From: an uncultured Bacteroidales bacterium
GTDB lineage: Bacteria > Bacteroidota > Bacteroidia > Bacteroidales > P3
Length of the DNA: 64,000 nucleotides
Direction: 5' to 3'
Assembly: GCA_910586395.1 (NCBI GenBank)
Contig: CAJUFX010000001.1
Location: 260,733 to 324,732, forward strand
The position numbers were made by a program, and so were the translations under genes. Of this stretch, positions 49,023 through 58,116 are shown piece after piece (position 1 is the stretch's first letter; every line of letters begins with the position of its first letter). The notes under the pieces are model-generated. The model saw nothing but the letters and a program-made list of their open reading frames with translations. It was not told where the DNA came from and searched no databases.

Positions 49023-50954
49023 CTAACGTTTGGCATTGGTTCGCGCCGACTTGCCCTTGGCGGCATCGGCCGGGGCGTCGGCCTGGCGTTCGGCCGTACG
49101 CGCCGCCTTTTGCAATGCCTTCAAGCGCGCCTTGTCATTCAGCACTTCCAACGCGCGGGCAAAACCGTCATCCACCGACCGGATAATCTGAAAATAGGCC
49201 GGCATGCCATAGAGGTTGCGCGCTATGAGCGCCTTGACCTGCACCCGCAGGAAACGGTCGGAAGCGGTGGCCGCCGCCGTTTGCCGTTCGTCTTCCGCCA
49301 CCGCCTTTTCCATCAGATACCGCTGCATCTCCGTCGCCGGCCACAGGGCCTGCCGCATATAATCCGCATAGGTCCGCGCCGTATCGGCGAGTTTCAAGCG
49401 CGCGCTGTCGGCCGCGATGGTATCCAGCATCATTCGCATGAACGCCGCGGCCTTTTCGGGCTTGAAGTTGCGCCGGATCACCCCCTCAGCCTCGGCATAA
49501 GCGTAAAACCGCCGCATGACCGTATCCATGTCGAATCCGGCGTCGAACCGTTGGACGTCCGGATAACGCGCCAGCCAATCTTCCTTGTGCGCCTGAGACT
49601 CGGACAGGCTGAAACTGTTGAGGATATTGTTGCGGCGCAAATCGACATAGTAGTCGGAAGCGCGCATCGTGTCAAGCGGCACAAAGACATCGGGCATGAT
49701 GCCGCCCCCGCCATAGACGACGCGGCCGCCGGCCGAACGGTATTTGAGCGAATCGGGAAAATGAATGGAGTCGGCATGCCACATCTCGCCATGGCTGTAC
49801 CGCTTCGTGATATCGGTATAATAGTCGTCCGAACCACTTTCGTAAGGTTTCTGGATGCAACGGCCGCTGGGCGTATAATAGCGCGAGGTCGTGAGCCGCA
49901 CCTGCGCCTTGTCGGGCAGGTCGAACGGCCTTTGCACCAAACCTTTGCCGAAAGAGCGGCGGCCGACGAGCAACGCGCGGTCCCAATCCTGCAACGCGCC
50001 GCTGACGATTTCGCTGGCCGAAGCCGAGCCTTCGTCGATGAGCACGACCATGTCGCCGCTTTGGAACAGCCCCCGCCCGGAGGTCTTGAATTCATAGCGC
50101 GGCTGCGCCTTCCCTTCTATGTAAGTGACCAGACGGCCGCCGGGCAGGAACTCGTTGGAGAGCGCCACGGCCACATCGAGGTAGCCGCCGGTATTGCCGC
50201 GCAGGTCCAGCATCAGCTGTTCCATGCCCTGCGCCTGCAGGCTTTCGAGCGCCGAACGGATTTCGTCGGGCGTCGTCCGCGCGAAACGGCTCAAGAGAAT
50301 ATAGCCGGTTTTGGCGTCCACCATAAAGGCGGCATCCACGCTGTGGAGCGGGATTTTATCCCGCACGATTTTGTATGCCAGCTCACGGTCGATGCCGCGG
50401 CGGCGAATGCCCACATGGACCGTCGTGCCTTTGGGGCCGCGCAGCCGACGGAATACAAAATCGTTCGTGGCGCTGTCTCCCACGGCCTTGACCGTATCGA
50501 TGCGCACGATGCGGTCGCCCGACTGTATGCCGAGTTTCTCGGCCGGACCGCCGGCGATGACATCCACGATGACGATCGTGTCTTTCAGAATCTGGAACGA
50601 GACGCCGATGCCGTCGAAGTTTCCGACCAACGGTTCGTTGGCCTTGGCCACATCCTTGGGCGGAATATAGGCCGAATGCGGGTCGAGTTCCTTCAGCATT
50701 TCGCCAATGCCCTTTTCGACGATGGGCTGTAGGTCGATGTCATCGACATAGGCGAAACGGATCATCTGCAGGAGTTGATGCATTTTCTGCTCCACCTGCT
50801 GCGGCGCGTTGCGTTCATGGTCGGCCGCAACCGTCTGCAACGCGAGGGGTTGCGCCGCGAGCGGCGCGGTCGCGAGGGCGGCGGCGAAGCCGGCCGCGCG
50901 GAGCCGGCCGCGCCATTTGGCGGCCGGACCGGCCTTATGCTTGCTGTATGTCAT
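49023..50954 (-). CDS. C-terminal processing peptidase (S41, CtpA/Prc-like)
   Basis: A 643-residue exported serine protease. A hydrophobic export segment (about 18-35) is followed by an N-terminal helical region, a PDZ domain (about 105-195, with GIGVSFQILKDTIVIVDVI and GIQSGDRIVRIDT) and the S41 catalytic domain. The expected Ser-Lys dyad is S312 in EGSASASEI and K337 in RRSFGKGLVQ, 25 residues apart. A long C-terminal extension (about 400-600) is usual for Bacteroidetes tail-specific proteases. It cleaves C-termini of periplasmic proteins and affects envelope turnover. It forms a short operon with tcdA. Confidence 0.92.
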   Translation of the reverse strand: MTYSKHKAGPAAKWRGRLRAAGFAAALATAPLAAQPLALQTVAADHERNAPQQVEQKMHQLLQMIRFAYVDDIDLQPIVEKGIGEMLKELDPHSAYIPPKDVAKANEPLVGNFDGIGVSFQILKDTIVIVDVIAGGPAEKLGIQSGDRIVRIDTVKAVGDSATNDFVFRRLRGPKGTTVHVGIRRRGIDRELAYKIVRDKIPLHSVDAAFMVDAKTGYILLSRFARTTPDEIRSALESLQAQGMEQLMLDLRGNTGGYLDVAVALSNEFLPGGRLVTYIEGKAQPRYEFKTSGRGLFQSGDMVVLIDEGSASASEIVSGALQDWDRALLVGRRSFGKGLVQRPFDLPDKAQVRLTTSRYYTPSGRCIQKPYESGSDDYYTDITKRYSHGEMWHADSIHFPDSLKYRSAGGRVVYGGGGIMPDVFVPLDTMRASDYYVDLRRNNILNSFSLSESQAHKEDWLARYPDVQRFDAGFDMDTVMRRFYAYAEAEGVIRRNFKPEKAAAFMRMMLDTIAADSARLKLADTARTYADYMRQALWPATEMQRYLMEKAVAEDERQTAAATASDRFLRVQVKALIARNLYGMPAYFQIIRSVDDGFARALEVLNDKARLKALQKAARTAERQADAPADAAKGKSARTNAKR

Positions 50955-50969
50955 AGTTTTGTACGTTTT

Positions 50970-51947
50970 CTAATTTCTAACGCGGGCAGACAACGCGGGC
51001 CATGCCTTGAACGCGGCCGGCAACCACGAGACGATGTCGCCGGCCACGAGCGAAGCCTCTCCGACTTCCGCGGCAGCCAGGTCGCCGGCCAGACCGTGCA
51101 GATAGACGCCGGCCACGGCCGCCTCCGCCGGCGTGTAACCCTGCGTCAAAAGGCCCAGGATAACGCCGGTCAACACGTCGCCGCTGCCCCCCGTGGCCAT
51201 GCCCGCATTGCCCGTCGGATTCAGCAAGGCGGTCGGTTGCGTCCCGTCCGACGCCGGAAACGTGATGAACGTATAGGCGCCCTTTCCTACAACGACCGTG
51301 CCGTAACGGTCGGAGAACGCCTGTTGCAGCAACATGCGTTCTTCGGCCGTCTGCCACGGACCGACCAGACGGCGCAGTTCCCCGTAATGCGGGGTACAGA
51401 CGCTGCCCGCCGTTTCCGACAGCCGCTCCGACAAACCGTCTCCGTACGCGAGGAGGGTCAGCGCGTCGGCATCCAGCACCACCGGCAGGGAGGCGGTGGC
51501 GGCCCTTTGCAGCAATTCGTCCAGACGGGCCTCGGCGGCATCGTCCAGTCCGAAGCCCGGCCCGACCCCCACGGCCGCATAATCTTCAAAGGGCCGCGGC
51601 GGCAGCGGCCCGGCCGCAACCATGGCCTCCGGCACGGCCGTCTGCAAGACCAGGCTGTTCTCCGGCGAGGTCGCCACCGTCAGCAGGCCGAGGCCGCCGC
51701 GCAAGGCGGCGCGCGCCGCCAACACCGCCGCCCCCGCCTTTCCCGGCGTTCCCGCCGCCAACAGACCATGTCCGAAACACCCTTTGTGGGCAAACCGGTC
51801 GCGCGGCCGATACCAAGCCGCCACATCCTCGGCTTCCGTCACGGCCACCGCCAACGGCAAACCCGCCGAATCCTGTCCTTCCATCCTTTCCGCCACCGGC
51901 AGAAAGGCGTTCAACTCATTCCAAAATGTCAACATTTTCATAATCAA
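50970..51947 (-). CDS. nnrD: ADP-dependent NAD(P)H-hydrate dehydratase (NnrD), without the NnrE domain
   Basis: A 325-residue ribokinase-like enzyme that repairs hydrated NAD(P)H. The dehydratase domain begins at about 52 with RFAHKGCFGHGLLAAG and has KAGAAVLAARAALRGGLGLL, VVLDADALTLL, TPHYGELRRL, VVVGKGAYT and the nucleotide site NPTGNAGMATGGSGDVLTG. In many bacteria this domain is fused C-terminally to the NnrE epimerase. Here only about 50 residues precede it, and VTEAEDVAAWYRPRDR resembles the inter-domain linker, so the epimerase half seems to be absent. A Met at 51941 is an equally good start. It lies 15 bp upstream of the protease gene. Confidence 0.9.
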   Translation of the reverse strand: MIMKMLTFWNELNAFLPVAERMEGQDSAGLPLAVAVTEAEDVAAWYRPRDRFAHKGCFGHGLLAAGTPGKAGAAVLAARAALRGGLGLLTVATSPENSLVLQTAVPEAMVAAGPLPPRPFEDYAAVGVGPGFGLDDAAEARLDELLQRAATASLPVVLDADALTLLAYGDGLSERLSETAGSVCTPHYGELRRLVGPWQTAEERMLLQQAFSDRYGTVVVGKGAYTFITFPASDGTQPTALLNPTGNAGMATGGSGDVLTGVILGLLTQGYTPAEAAVAGVYLHGLAGDLAAAEVGEASLVAGDIVSWLPAAFKAWPALSARVRN

Positions 51948-52305
51948 ATCGTTTTTATATTGTCCATCGTTATGTCAGGCATTGATATACGGTGATTCGC
52001 CAAAACCTCAGCCCCGCCCCCGCCTGTTTTATGCCACGCGCTTTTTCCCGTGTATTCAACTTACGCCCGACACACAGCATTTCAACAATGTAAAATAAAA
52101 CAATCGATTTATTTTGCACTGCGCTCACCTTTTCGTATATTTGCCCTTTTGGGCTACCGGCATCCACGCATTCTCACGCCACGCACGCGTGCAAACGCGT
52201 CCCCCCGCAAACCGCCGGATCACCCGGAAGAACGGCAGACGGCCTATCCGCGAAATCACACGGAAAACGCCACCGTTTGCCAAGTGTAAAGTTAGACTTT
52301 TTTAC
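51948..52305. other. 358-bp intergenic region between divergent genes
   Basis: It contains the consensus promoter of the lytic transglycosylase gene (52113-52143) and about 160 bp of leader after it. That leader is long and GC-rich with no recognisable riboswitch or small gene. No clear promoter for the divergent nnrD gene was found. Confidence 0.5.
52113..52143 (+). promoter_or_regulatory. Promoter of the LysM lytic transglycosylase gene
   Basis: TTTG (52113-52116), 19 bp, TATATTTG (52136-52143) is a full match to the Bacteroidetes consensus. It lies about 160 bp upstream of the start codon. Confidence 0.85.
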
Positions 52306-54192
52306 ATGAACTTACAAATAAACGAAACAATCCGCCGCCTCGGCCGCCGGCTTGCCCTCGGCCTCTGGTGCGGAGTTATCGCCGCCCATTTCGCGTTCGC
52401 CATGCCGGCTCCCGACCGTTCGCGGGAAACGGCTTTCAACACCCGGACGAAAGCCGACCGGAGCAAACCCGTGTTCTCGGACTTCACGGTGGCGCATGTC
52501 AATTTCGCCGACATGGCCGCCACGCTCACACCGGAAGAGAAGAAGCAGATCCGGGACAGCATCGAACGCCGGTTGCTGGACGAGATTTACATCTCGCGTT
52601 ACCTGCGCTTCTTCGACGGCAATGCCCGGAACATAGACGCGCTGATATTCTACAACGAAAACGAATTGCCGCCCGTCCCCGAATACACGAACCCCGATTC
52701 CGTCTATAGCGAACGTATCGCGGCCCTGAACGCGCAACAGACGATACAAATGGCCTATAACGAGCGGGTCAAGGTCTTTATCGAAGTCTATACGATCAAA
52801 AAGCACAAACAGCTCCATGTCATGCTCGCGCTCGCGCAATACTACTTTCCCATCTTCGAGGAAGCGTTGCGCAAGGAGGGCTTGCCCGAAGAACTCAAAT
52901 ACATGGCCGTCATAGAATCCGCGCTCAACCCGCGCGCGGTCTCCCCGGCCGGCGCGGCCGGCATCTGGCAGTTCATGTATCAGACCGGCCGCATGTGTCA
53001 TCTGAAAATCAACACGAAGGTAGATGAACGGCTCGATCCCGTTAAGGCGAGTTCCGCCGCGGCCATCTATCTCAAAGAACTTTATAATTGCTTTAACGAC
53101 TGGACGTTGGCCATCGCCGCCTACAATTGCGGGCCGGGCAATGTCAACAAGGCCATCCGCCGCGCCAAAGGCCAGACCGACTTTTGGAAAATCTATCCGT
53201 ACCTGCCGCGCGAAACACGGGGCTACGTACCGGCTTTCATCGCGGCCGCCTACGCCGTCAATTACCACGAGGAACACGGTCAATGCCCGCCCCGGCATTA
53301 CACGCCTATCCTGACCGACACGCTGCATTTCTCGCACGATTTAGACCTGAGACAGGTGGCGGACGGCCTGCACATGCCGCTCCAAATCCTCAAAGACCTC
53401 AACCCGCAATACAAAATCAACCTCATTCCGCATGAGGGCGGTTCGTTCTGCCTGCGTCTGCCGGCCTCGATGATCGGTGACTTCCTCGAGAACAAAGAAG
53501 CGATCCTGTCCGACACAACCTGGAAAGACTACTACCCGATTTGGGAAGAGGTCGTGATTTCGCACCGCGTGCGCCGCGGCGAAACGCTTTCGACCATCGC
53601 CAAACGTTACGGCGTCAAGGTGGACGACCTCATGAGCTGGAATAAGCTCCGCAGCACGGTCATCTACGCCAACCAGTTGCTCCGCATCCATACGATGCGC
53701 GAAAAAGCGCCGCGCCTCAGTTATACGGCCGCCACGCTGCCGCCGCCCATCGACACGGTTCTGGACAGCGCGATTCAGACGATGCACCTGCCGGCCGACC
53801 TGCATACGACCACCGTGACGCGCCGGCCGCAGACCGGCGATGCCGAGGCAACGGCCGCCCAGACCACCGCAACGGCCAACCATAACGGAACGCCCGCCCT
53901 TGTCGGCAACCACCCGGCGGCCAACACGTCCGCCAACCCGTCCAAAAACGCCGCCAAACCGCAACCGGCCGGTTCCAAACAAACCGCCCAGGCTAAGGCG
54001 CAACAAGCCGCCGAGCAGGCGGCCGAAAAGGGACGCGAGGTGGAATACCGGGTACGGAAAGGCGACACGCTCTACGAAATCTGGCGCAAGCATCCGGGCT
54101 CGACCATCAAGGAAATCATCAGCCGCAACAACCTATCGCGCAACGGCAACCTGATTTACCCCAACCAGATTCTGATTATTCCGGTTCATTAA
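52306..54192 (+). CDS. Lytic transglycosylase with LysM domains (MltD-like)
   Basis: A 628-residue exported murein hydrolase. The signal peptide (about 1-32) ends near AFAM. The SLT domain (about 180-340) has the catalytic Glu in MAVIESALNP, then AGIWQFM, and AIAAYNCGPGNVNKAI. Two LysM modules follow: HRVRRGETLSTIAKRYG at about 425 and YRVRKGDTLYEIW near the C-terminus ending in ILIIPVH, separated by an Ala/Thr/Pro-rich linker. It cleaves glycan strands of peptidoglycan, leaving anhydro ends. The start at 52306 directly precedes the signal peptide. 15 bp separate it from the SGNH gene, so the next genes are probably cotranscribed. Confidence 0.92.
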   Translation: MNLQINETIRRLGRRLALGLWCGVIAAHFAFAMPAPDRSRETAFNTRTKADRSKPVFSDFTVAHVNFADMAATLTPEEKKQIRDSIERRLLDEIYISRYLRFFDGNARNIDALIFYNENELPPVPEYTNPDSVYSERIAALNAQQTIQMAYNERVKVFIEVYTIKKHKQLHVMLALAQYYFPIFEEALRKEGLPEELKYMAVIESALNPRAVSPAGAAGIWQFMYQTGRMCHLKINTKVDERLDPVKASSAAAIYLKELYNCFNDWTLAIAAYNCGPGNVNKAIRRAKGQTDFWKIYPYLPRETRGYVPAFIAAAYAVNYHEEHGQCPPRHYTPILTDTLHFSHDLDLRQVADGLHMPLQILKDLNPQYKINLIPHEGGSFCLRLPASMIGDFLENKEAILSDTTWKDYYPIWEEVVISHRVRRGETLSTIAKRYGVKVDDLMSWNKLRSTVIYANQLLRIHTMREKAPRLSYTAATLPPPIDTVLDSAIQTMHLPADLHTTTVTRRPQTGDAEATAAQTTATANHNGTPALVGNHPAANTSANPSKNAAKPQPAGSKQTAQAKAQQAAEQAAEKGREVEYRVRKGDTLYEIWRKHPGSTIKEIISRNNLSRNGNLIYPNQILIIPVH

Positions 54193-54207
54193 GTTTCCGA
54201 CCGCGGC

Positions 54208-55710
54208 ATGAAACCTTACAAAAGCTTTCTGTTCCTGCTGATCCTGCTGCTGATCTGCTCGGCGCTTTCCTACAGCCACCGCCAACGGGAAGCGGCGATA
54301 GCGGAAGCGCAACGCATCGCGCGGGAACGGGCCGAACGGGAACAGTTCGTCCAAGATTCCATAGAGGCCGTGGAACGCCGCTTCTTCCTGTTCGACACGG
54401 CCCTGTTCTTCCGCGCGGAACTCGCGGCCGTTCCCTCCCGCCCGTTCGAGTATGACACCGCGCTGAGCGAACATCCGTTAGCGCCGCTCTACAACCTGTT
54501 GCGCTACCGTGAAGACCCGCAACGTTTCGCGGCCGCGCTCATAGACTTCGCGAACGAATGGGACGACGATCCCGAACCGCTGATCCGCATCCTGCACTAC
54601 GGCGACTCCCAGATTGAGAACGACCGCATCAGCGGCAGTTTCCGCCGCTACATGCAGCGGGCGTTCGGCGGCGCGGGGCGCGGTCTCGTCTCGCTCAACC
54701 AAAACGTGCAGGCGCACGGCCTTAAAATGCAGAAAAGCAAGGAATGGGCCGAAACGAGCCTGTTGCAAGAAAAACGCCGCGGCAATTACGGCCTCTGCGG
54801 CGGCTACCTTATGCCGCCCGCCATCTGGTTCATACAACCGCAACTGCGCACGGCCGACTACGGACATTTCCGTCTGGACTGGAACAAGCCCGAAGGCGGC
54901 GCGTTCGCCGATGTATTCGTCCATGAGGATGTGCCGGCCGGCAACCTGAGTTTTACGGTGGACGCCCGCACCGAAAGCGGCGAGACGACCGAGCCGACGG
55001 CCGTCGGCCTGACGCCGACCGAAAAGACGGGCTTCGGGATCAAACGCGTCCGCTTTACCCGCGAGGCCTACGAAAAAAGCCGCGACCTGCGCATGCGCCT
55101 CGCCCGCAACCACAACCTCTATGCCGTCAGCTTCAACGACAGCACGGGCATCTGCGTCGATAACCTGCCTTACCGCGGCCATTCGGGCTATATCTTCAGC
55201 CCGCAGCAACGCGCGTTCCTGAGCGAGAGCTACCGATTGGCCGACGTCAAGCTCATCATTTACCAATTCGGCGCCAACCTCATCCCATCCAACGCGACGC
55301 CCGCCAAGACCGACAGCCTCCGCCGCGCCGAACTGGCCTACTACCGCAAACTGCTGTTGCAGGAAATCACGTATCTGCATGCCGTCGCGCCCACGATGCC
55401 CGTCTGCATCGTCAGCATTCCGCCCCGTCCCGTAGATGCCCGCCGCGACATGGATGAAGAATACAACCGCCGCGCCGCCCTGCGCGTGGTCTATGACATA
55501 CAACGCGAAGTGGCCTTAGGCACGGGTTGCGTTTTTTGGGACCTGTGGGCACTGACGAAAGACCATCCGGAATGGATTTCGTCCGACCGCATCCATTTCT
55601 CGGACGCCGGTGCCGACATCGTGGGCAAGATGTTATACAAATCGTTCATCGCCGATTACTATCGGTTCGTAAAAGCACAGGAGAAAGCTTATGACAGCCG
55701 GAAACCCTGA
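54208..55710 (+). CDS. SGNH/GDSL-like membrane-anchored protein, probable acyl-transfer or esterase partner
   Basis: A 500-residue protein with one N-terminal membrane anchor (about 5-22), a charged helical stalk (about 24-60), and an SGNH-type fold. Block I is RILHYGDSQIEND, where the Ser of GDSQ is the expected nucleophile. QFGAN is the probable block III, and SSDRIHFSDAG holds the Asp-His pair of block V. A beta-sandwich-like insert lies at about 210-300. Its gene overlaps the MBOAT gene by 20 bp. Known pairs of this type, such as AlgI with AlgJ/AlgX or PatA with PatB, O-acetylate periplasmic glycans; the SGNH member does the final transfer. The acceptor is unknown here. Confidence 0.78.
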   Translation: MKPYKSFLFLLILLLICSALSYSHRQREAAIAEAQRIARERAEREQFVQDSIEAVERRFFLFDTALFFRAELAAVPSRPFEYDTALSEHPLAPLYNLLRYREDPQRFAAALIDFANEWDDDPEPLIRILHYGDSQIENDRISGSFRRYMQRAFGGAGRGLVSLNQNVQAHGLKMQKSKEWAETSLLQEKRRGNYGLCGGYLMPPAIWFIQPQLRTADYGHFRLDWNKPEGGAFADVFVHEDVPAGNLSFTVDARTESGETTEPTAVGLTPTEKTGFGIKRVRFTREAYEKSRDLRMRLARNHNLYAVSFNDSTGICVDNLPYRGHSGYIFSPQQRAFLSESYRLADVKLIIYQFGANLIPSNATPAKTDSLRRAELAYYRKLLLQEITYLHAVAPTMPVCIVSIPPRPVDARRDMDEEYNRRAALRVVYDIQREVALGTGCVFWDLWALTKDHPEWISSDRIHFSDAGADIVGKMLYKSFIADYYRFVKAQEKAYDSRKP

Positions 55711-57160
55711 TTTTTTATTCACGAGCCTTTCGTTCTGGTGGTTCATGGCCGCCGTGCTGGCCGGTTTCAGCTTTCTGTACCGCTACCGCACGGCCCGCAA
55801 CCGCTTTTTGTTGCTGTGCAGCCTGTTTTTCTATTTCGAGACGGCGGGCGCGGCCTTTTTCCTGTTGCTGGCCTCCGTCTTCCTGAACTACGGATGCGGC
55901 TGGCTTATCGACAAAAGCCACAAGGAACAGACGGCCGGTACGGCCAAATTCTTCCTCGGCATCGGCATCCTGCTCAACCTGTCACTGCTGTCTTACTTCA
56001 AATACGCCGATTTCCTGAACCGCCTCGTCTATGAATGGCTGCCGGCCATGCCGGGCGGCGCGGAAGCCGGCCTGTTCGGCGACCTGCCGTTCCTGAACAC
56101 GCTCGTGCTGCCCGTCGGCATCTCGTTCTTCACGTTTCAGGCCATAAGTTATCTGGTTGACGTACACCGGCGGCAGATGCCTTTTTGCCGCAATCTGTTC
56201 GACTTCGCGCTCTACCTGAGTTTCTTCCCGCAACTCGTGGCGGGTCCCATCGTACGCGCCCGCGACTTCCTGCCGCAGTTGCAGCGGCATTACCAACTCT
56301 CGACCAAGGAATTTTCCTTCGCCCTTTTCATGGTCGTCTGCGGTTTGGTCAAGAAAATCGCCATCGCCGACTGGATCGCCCAATGGATAAACCCGGTATT
56401 CGAGAACGCGACGCTTTACACAGGCTTCGAGCATTGGATGGCGACCTACGGCTACGCCATGCAGATTTACTGCGATTTTTCCGGCTACACCGACATCGCG
56501 ATCGGTCTGGCCGCCTGTCTGGGCTTCACGCTGCCGGTCAACTTCCGCTCGCCTTACAAAGCCGACTCGTTTACCGACTTCTGGCACCGCTGGCATATCA
56601 CGCTCTCCACCTGGTTCCGCGACTATGTCTATATCCCGCTCGGCGGCAACCGTCACGGCGTACCGCGCATGCTGCTGGCCCTGCTCGTAAGCATGACGCT
56701 CTGCGGCATCTGGCACGGCGCCGCGCTCAACTTCCTGTTTTGGGGACTGCTGCACGGACTTTTCCTGGCAATCGAAAAACTCACGGGCCTGTACCGCAAA
56801 CCCAAAACGACTTGGGGACGCGTGTTGAAAACCATCGTCTATTTCCACCTCATCTGCCTGACTTGGGTGATATTCCGCACCGACTCGCTCGATGCGGCGG
56901 CCGACTGGTATCTCGGCCTGTTCCAGACCACGCCCCTGGCCACGATGGGCGGCATTATCGGTCATTACAAAAGCGTTTTCGCCGTCATCCTGCTCGGCTT
57001 CGCCTTACATTTTCTGCCACAGTCCCTGCAGGATAACGTCAAACTCCTGTTCGCACGCGCGCCCTGGATCATCAAGGCCTTGGTCTGCCTGCTGATAGGC
57101 GTATTGCTGATTCTGACCCGCAGCGCGGCGCCCCAGCCTTTCATTTACTTCAGTTTCTAA
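55691..57160 (+). CDS. MBOAT-family O-acyltransferase (AlgI/PatA-like)
   Basis: A 489-residue polytopic membrane protein of the MBOAT family. Typical segments are LPVGISFFTFQAISYLVDVH, LSFFPQLVAGPIVRARDFLP, YCDFSGYTDIAIGLAACLGF, the motif FTDFWHRWHITLSTWFRDYV, YIPLGGNRHG, and the conserved His in CGIWHGAALNFLFWG. These proteins pass an acyl group, usually acetyl, across the membrane to a periplasmic transferase. The translational overlap with the SGNH gene marks them as a functional pair. The neighbours are a lytic transglycosylase and a glycosyltransferase, so the target could be peptidoglycan or a surface glycan. Confidence 0.92.
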   Translation: MTAGNPDFLFTSLSFWWFMAAVLAGFSFLYRYRTARNRFLLLCSLFFYFETAGAAFFLLLASVFLNYGCGWLIDKSHKEQTAGTAKFFLGIGILLNLSLLSYFKYADFLNRLVYEWLPAMPGGAEAGLFGDLPFLNTLVLPVGISFFTFQAISYLVDVHRRQMPFCRNLFDFALYLSFFPQLVAGPIVRARDFLPQLQRHYQLSTKEFSFALFMVVCGLVKKIAIADWIAQWINPVFENATLYTGFEHWMATYGYAMQIYCDFSGYTDIAIGLAACLGFTLPVNFRSPYKADSFTDFWHRWHITLSTWFRDYVYIPLGGNRHGVPRMLLALLVSMTLCGIWHGAALNFLFWGLLHGLFLAIEKLTGLYRKPKTTWGRVLKTIVYFHLICLTWVIFRTDSLDAAADWYLGLFQTTPLATMGGIIGHYKSVFAVILLGFALHFLPQSLQDNVKLLFARAPWIIKALVCLLIGVLLILTRSAAPQPFIYFSF

Positions 57161-57171
57161 TTTTTTTCGCC

Positions 57172-58050
57172 ATGAAAGTATCCGGCTTCACGTTTATCCG
57201 CAACGCCGTCCTGTACGATTACCCCATTGTGGAAAGCATACGTTCGCTCCTGCCGCTGGTGGACGAGATGGTCGTGGCCGTCGGCAAAAGCGACGACGCG
57301 ACGGAAGACCTCATCCGCGCCATCGGCTCCGATAAACTCCGCATCGTCCCGACGGTCTGGGACGACAGCCTGCGGGAGGGCGGCCGCGTTCTGGCCGCCG
57401 AAACCGACAAGGCCTTGGCCGCCATCGCCCCGGATGCCGACTGGGCGTTCTACCTGCAGGGCGACGAGGCGATTCACGAAGAAGACTACGCCACCATAAG
57501 ACAGGCTATGGCCCGATACGCGGAGCGGAAGGAAGTGGAAGGCCTCCTGTTCCGCTACCGCCACTTCTACGGTTCATACGACTATGTGGGCACCTCCCGC
57601 AGATGGTACCGCCACGAAATCCGCGTCATCCGACCGCATATAGGCGTACATTCCTACAAAGACGCGCAGGGATTCCGCATCGGCGACCGCAAGCTGAACG
57701 TCGTGCCCATAGACGCCTTTGTCTATCATTACGGCTGGGTCAAGCCGCCGCGCATACAGCAGCGCAAGGTCTCGACGTTTCACCGGCTTTACCATTCCGA
57801 CGAATGGATTGAAAGCCACGTACCGCAAACCGAAACCTACGACTACAGCCGGATAGATATGCTGAAAAAATTCGACGGCACGCATCCGGCCGTCATGCGG
57901 GACCGCATCGCCCGCAAAGACTGGGATTTCGTATTCGACCCGGCCTGTTCCAAGCCTCGCGGCCTGAGACACCGGTTGCTGTACTTTATAGAACGTCTCA
58001 CGGGAAAACGCATAGGCGAATACAAGAACTACCGCCTCATCGGCCGATAG
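57172..58050 (+). CDS. Glycosyltransferase family 2-like protein
   Basis: A 292-residue GT-A type protein. The start KVSGFTFIRNAVLYDYPIVESI, then VDEMVVAVGKSDDATEDLI, and WAFYLQGDEAIHEEDY (acidic metal-site region in place of a classic DxD) are typical of a GT2 subgroup found in Bacteroidetes and lipopolysaccharide loci. The C-terminal part has HSYKDAQGFRIGDRKL and FVYHYGWVKPP. There are no membrane helices. It is 12 bp after the MBOAT gene, so it probably belongs to the same operon, although its acceptor is unknown. Confidence 0.8.
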   Translation: MKVSGFTFIRNAVLYDYPIVESIRSLLPLVDEMVVAVGKSDDATEDLIRAIGSDKLRIVPTVWDDSLREGGRVLAAETDKALAAIAPDADWAFYLQGDEAIHEEDYATIRQAMARYAERKEVEGLLFRYRHFYGSYDYVGTSRRWYRHEIRVIRPHIGVHSYKDAQGFRIGDRKLNVVPIDAFVYHYGWVKPPRIQQRKVSTFHRLYHSDEWIESHVPQTETYDYSRIDMLKKFDGTHPAVMRDRIARKDWDFVFDPACSKPRGLRHRLLYFIERLTGKRIGEYKNYRLIGR

Positions 58051-58073
58051 CGCGCGGGATGACTCGGACGCCG

Positions 58074-58113
58074 AGCTGAGTTGAGTTGAGTTGGGCTGAA
58101 TTGAGTTGAGCCC
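58074..58113. repeat. GAGTT-type short tandem repeats between convergent genes
   Basis: The 66 bp between the glycosyltransferase stop and the stop of the convergent cargo gene contain TGAGTTGAGTTGAGTT and a second TTGAGTTGAG stretch. GGGCT/AGCCC in this region can form a weak hairpin, but there is no T-run, so I do not call a terminator. Confidence 0.7.
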
Positions 58114-58116
58114 GGT

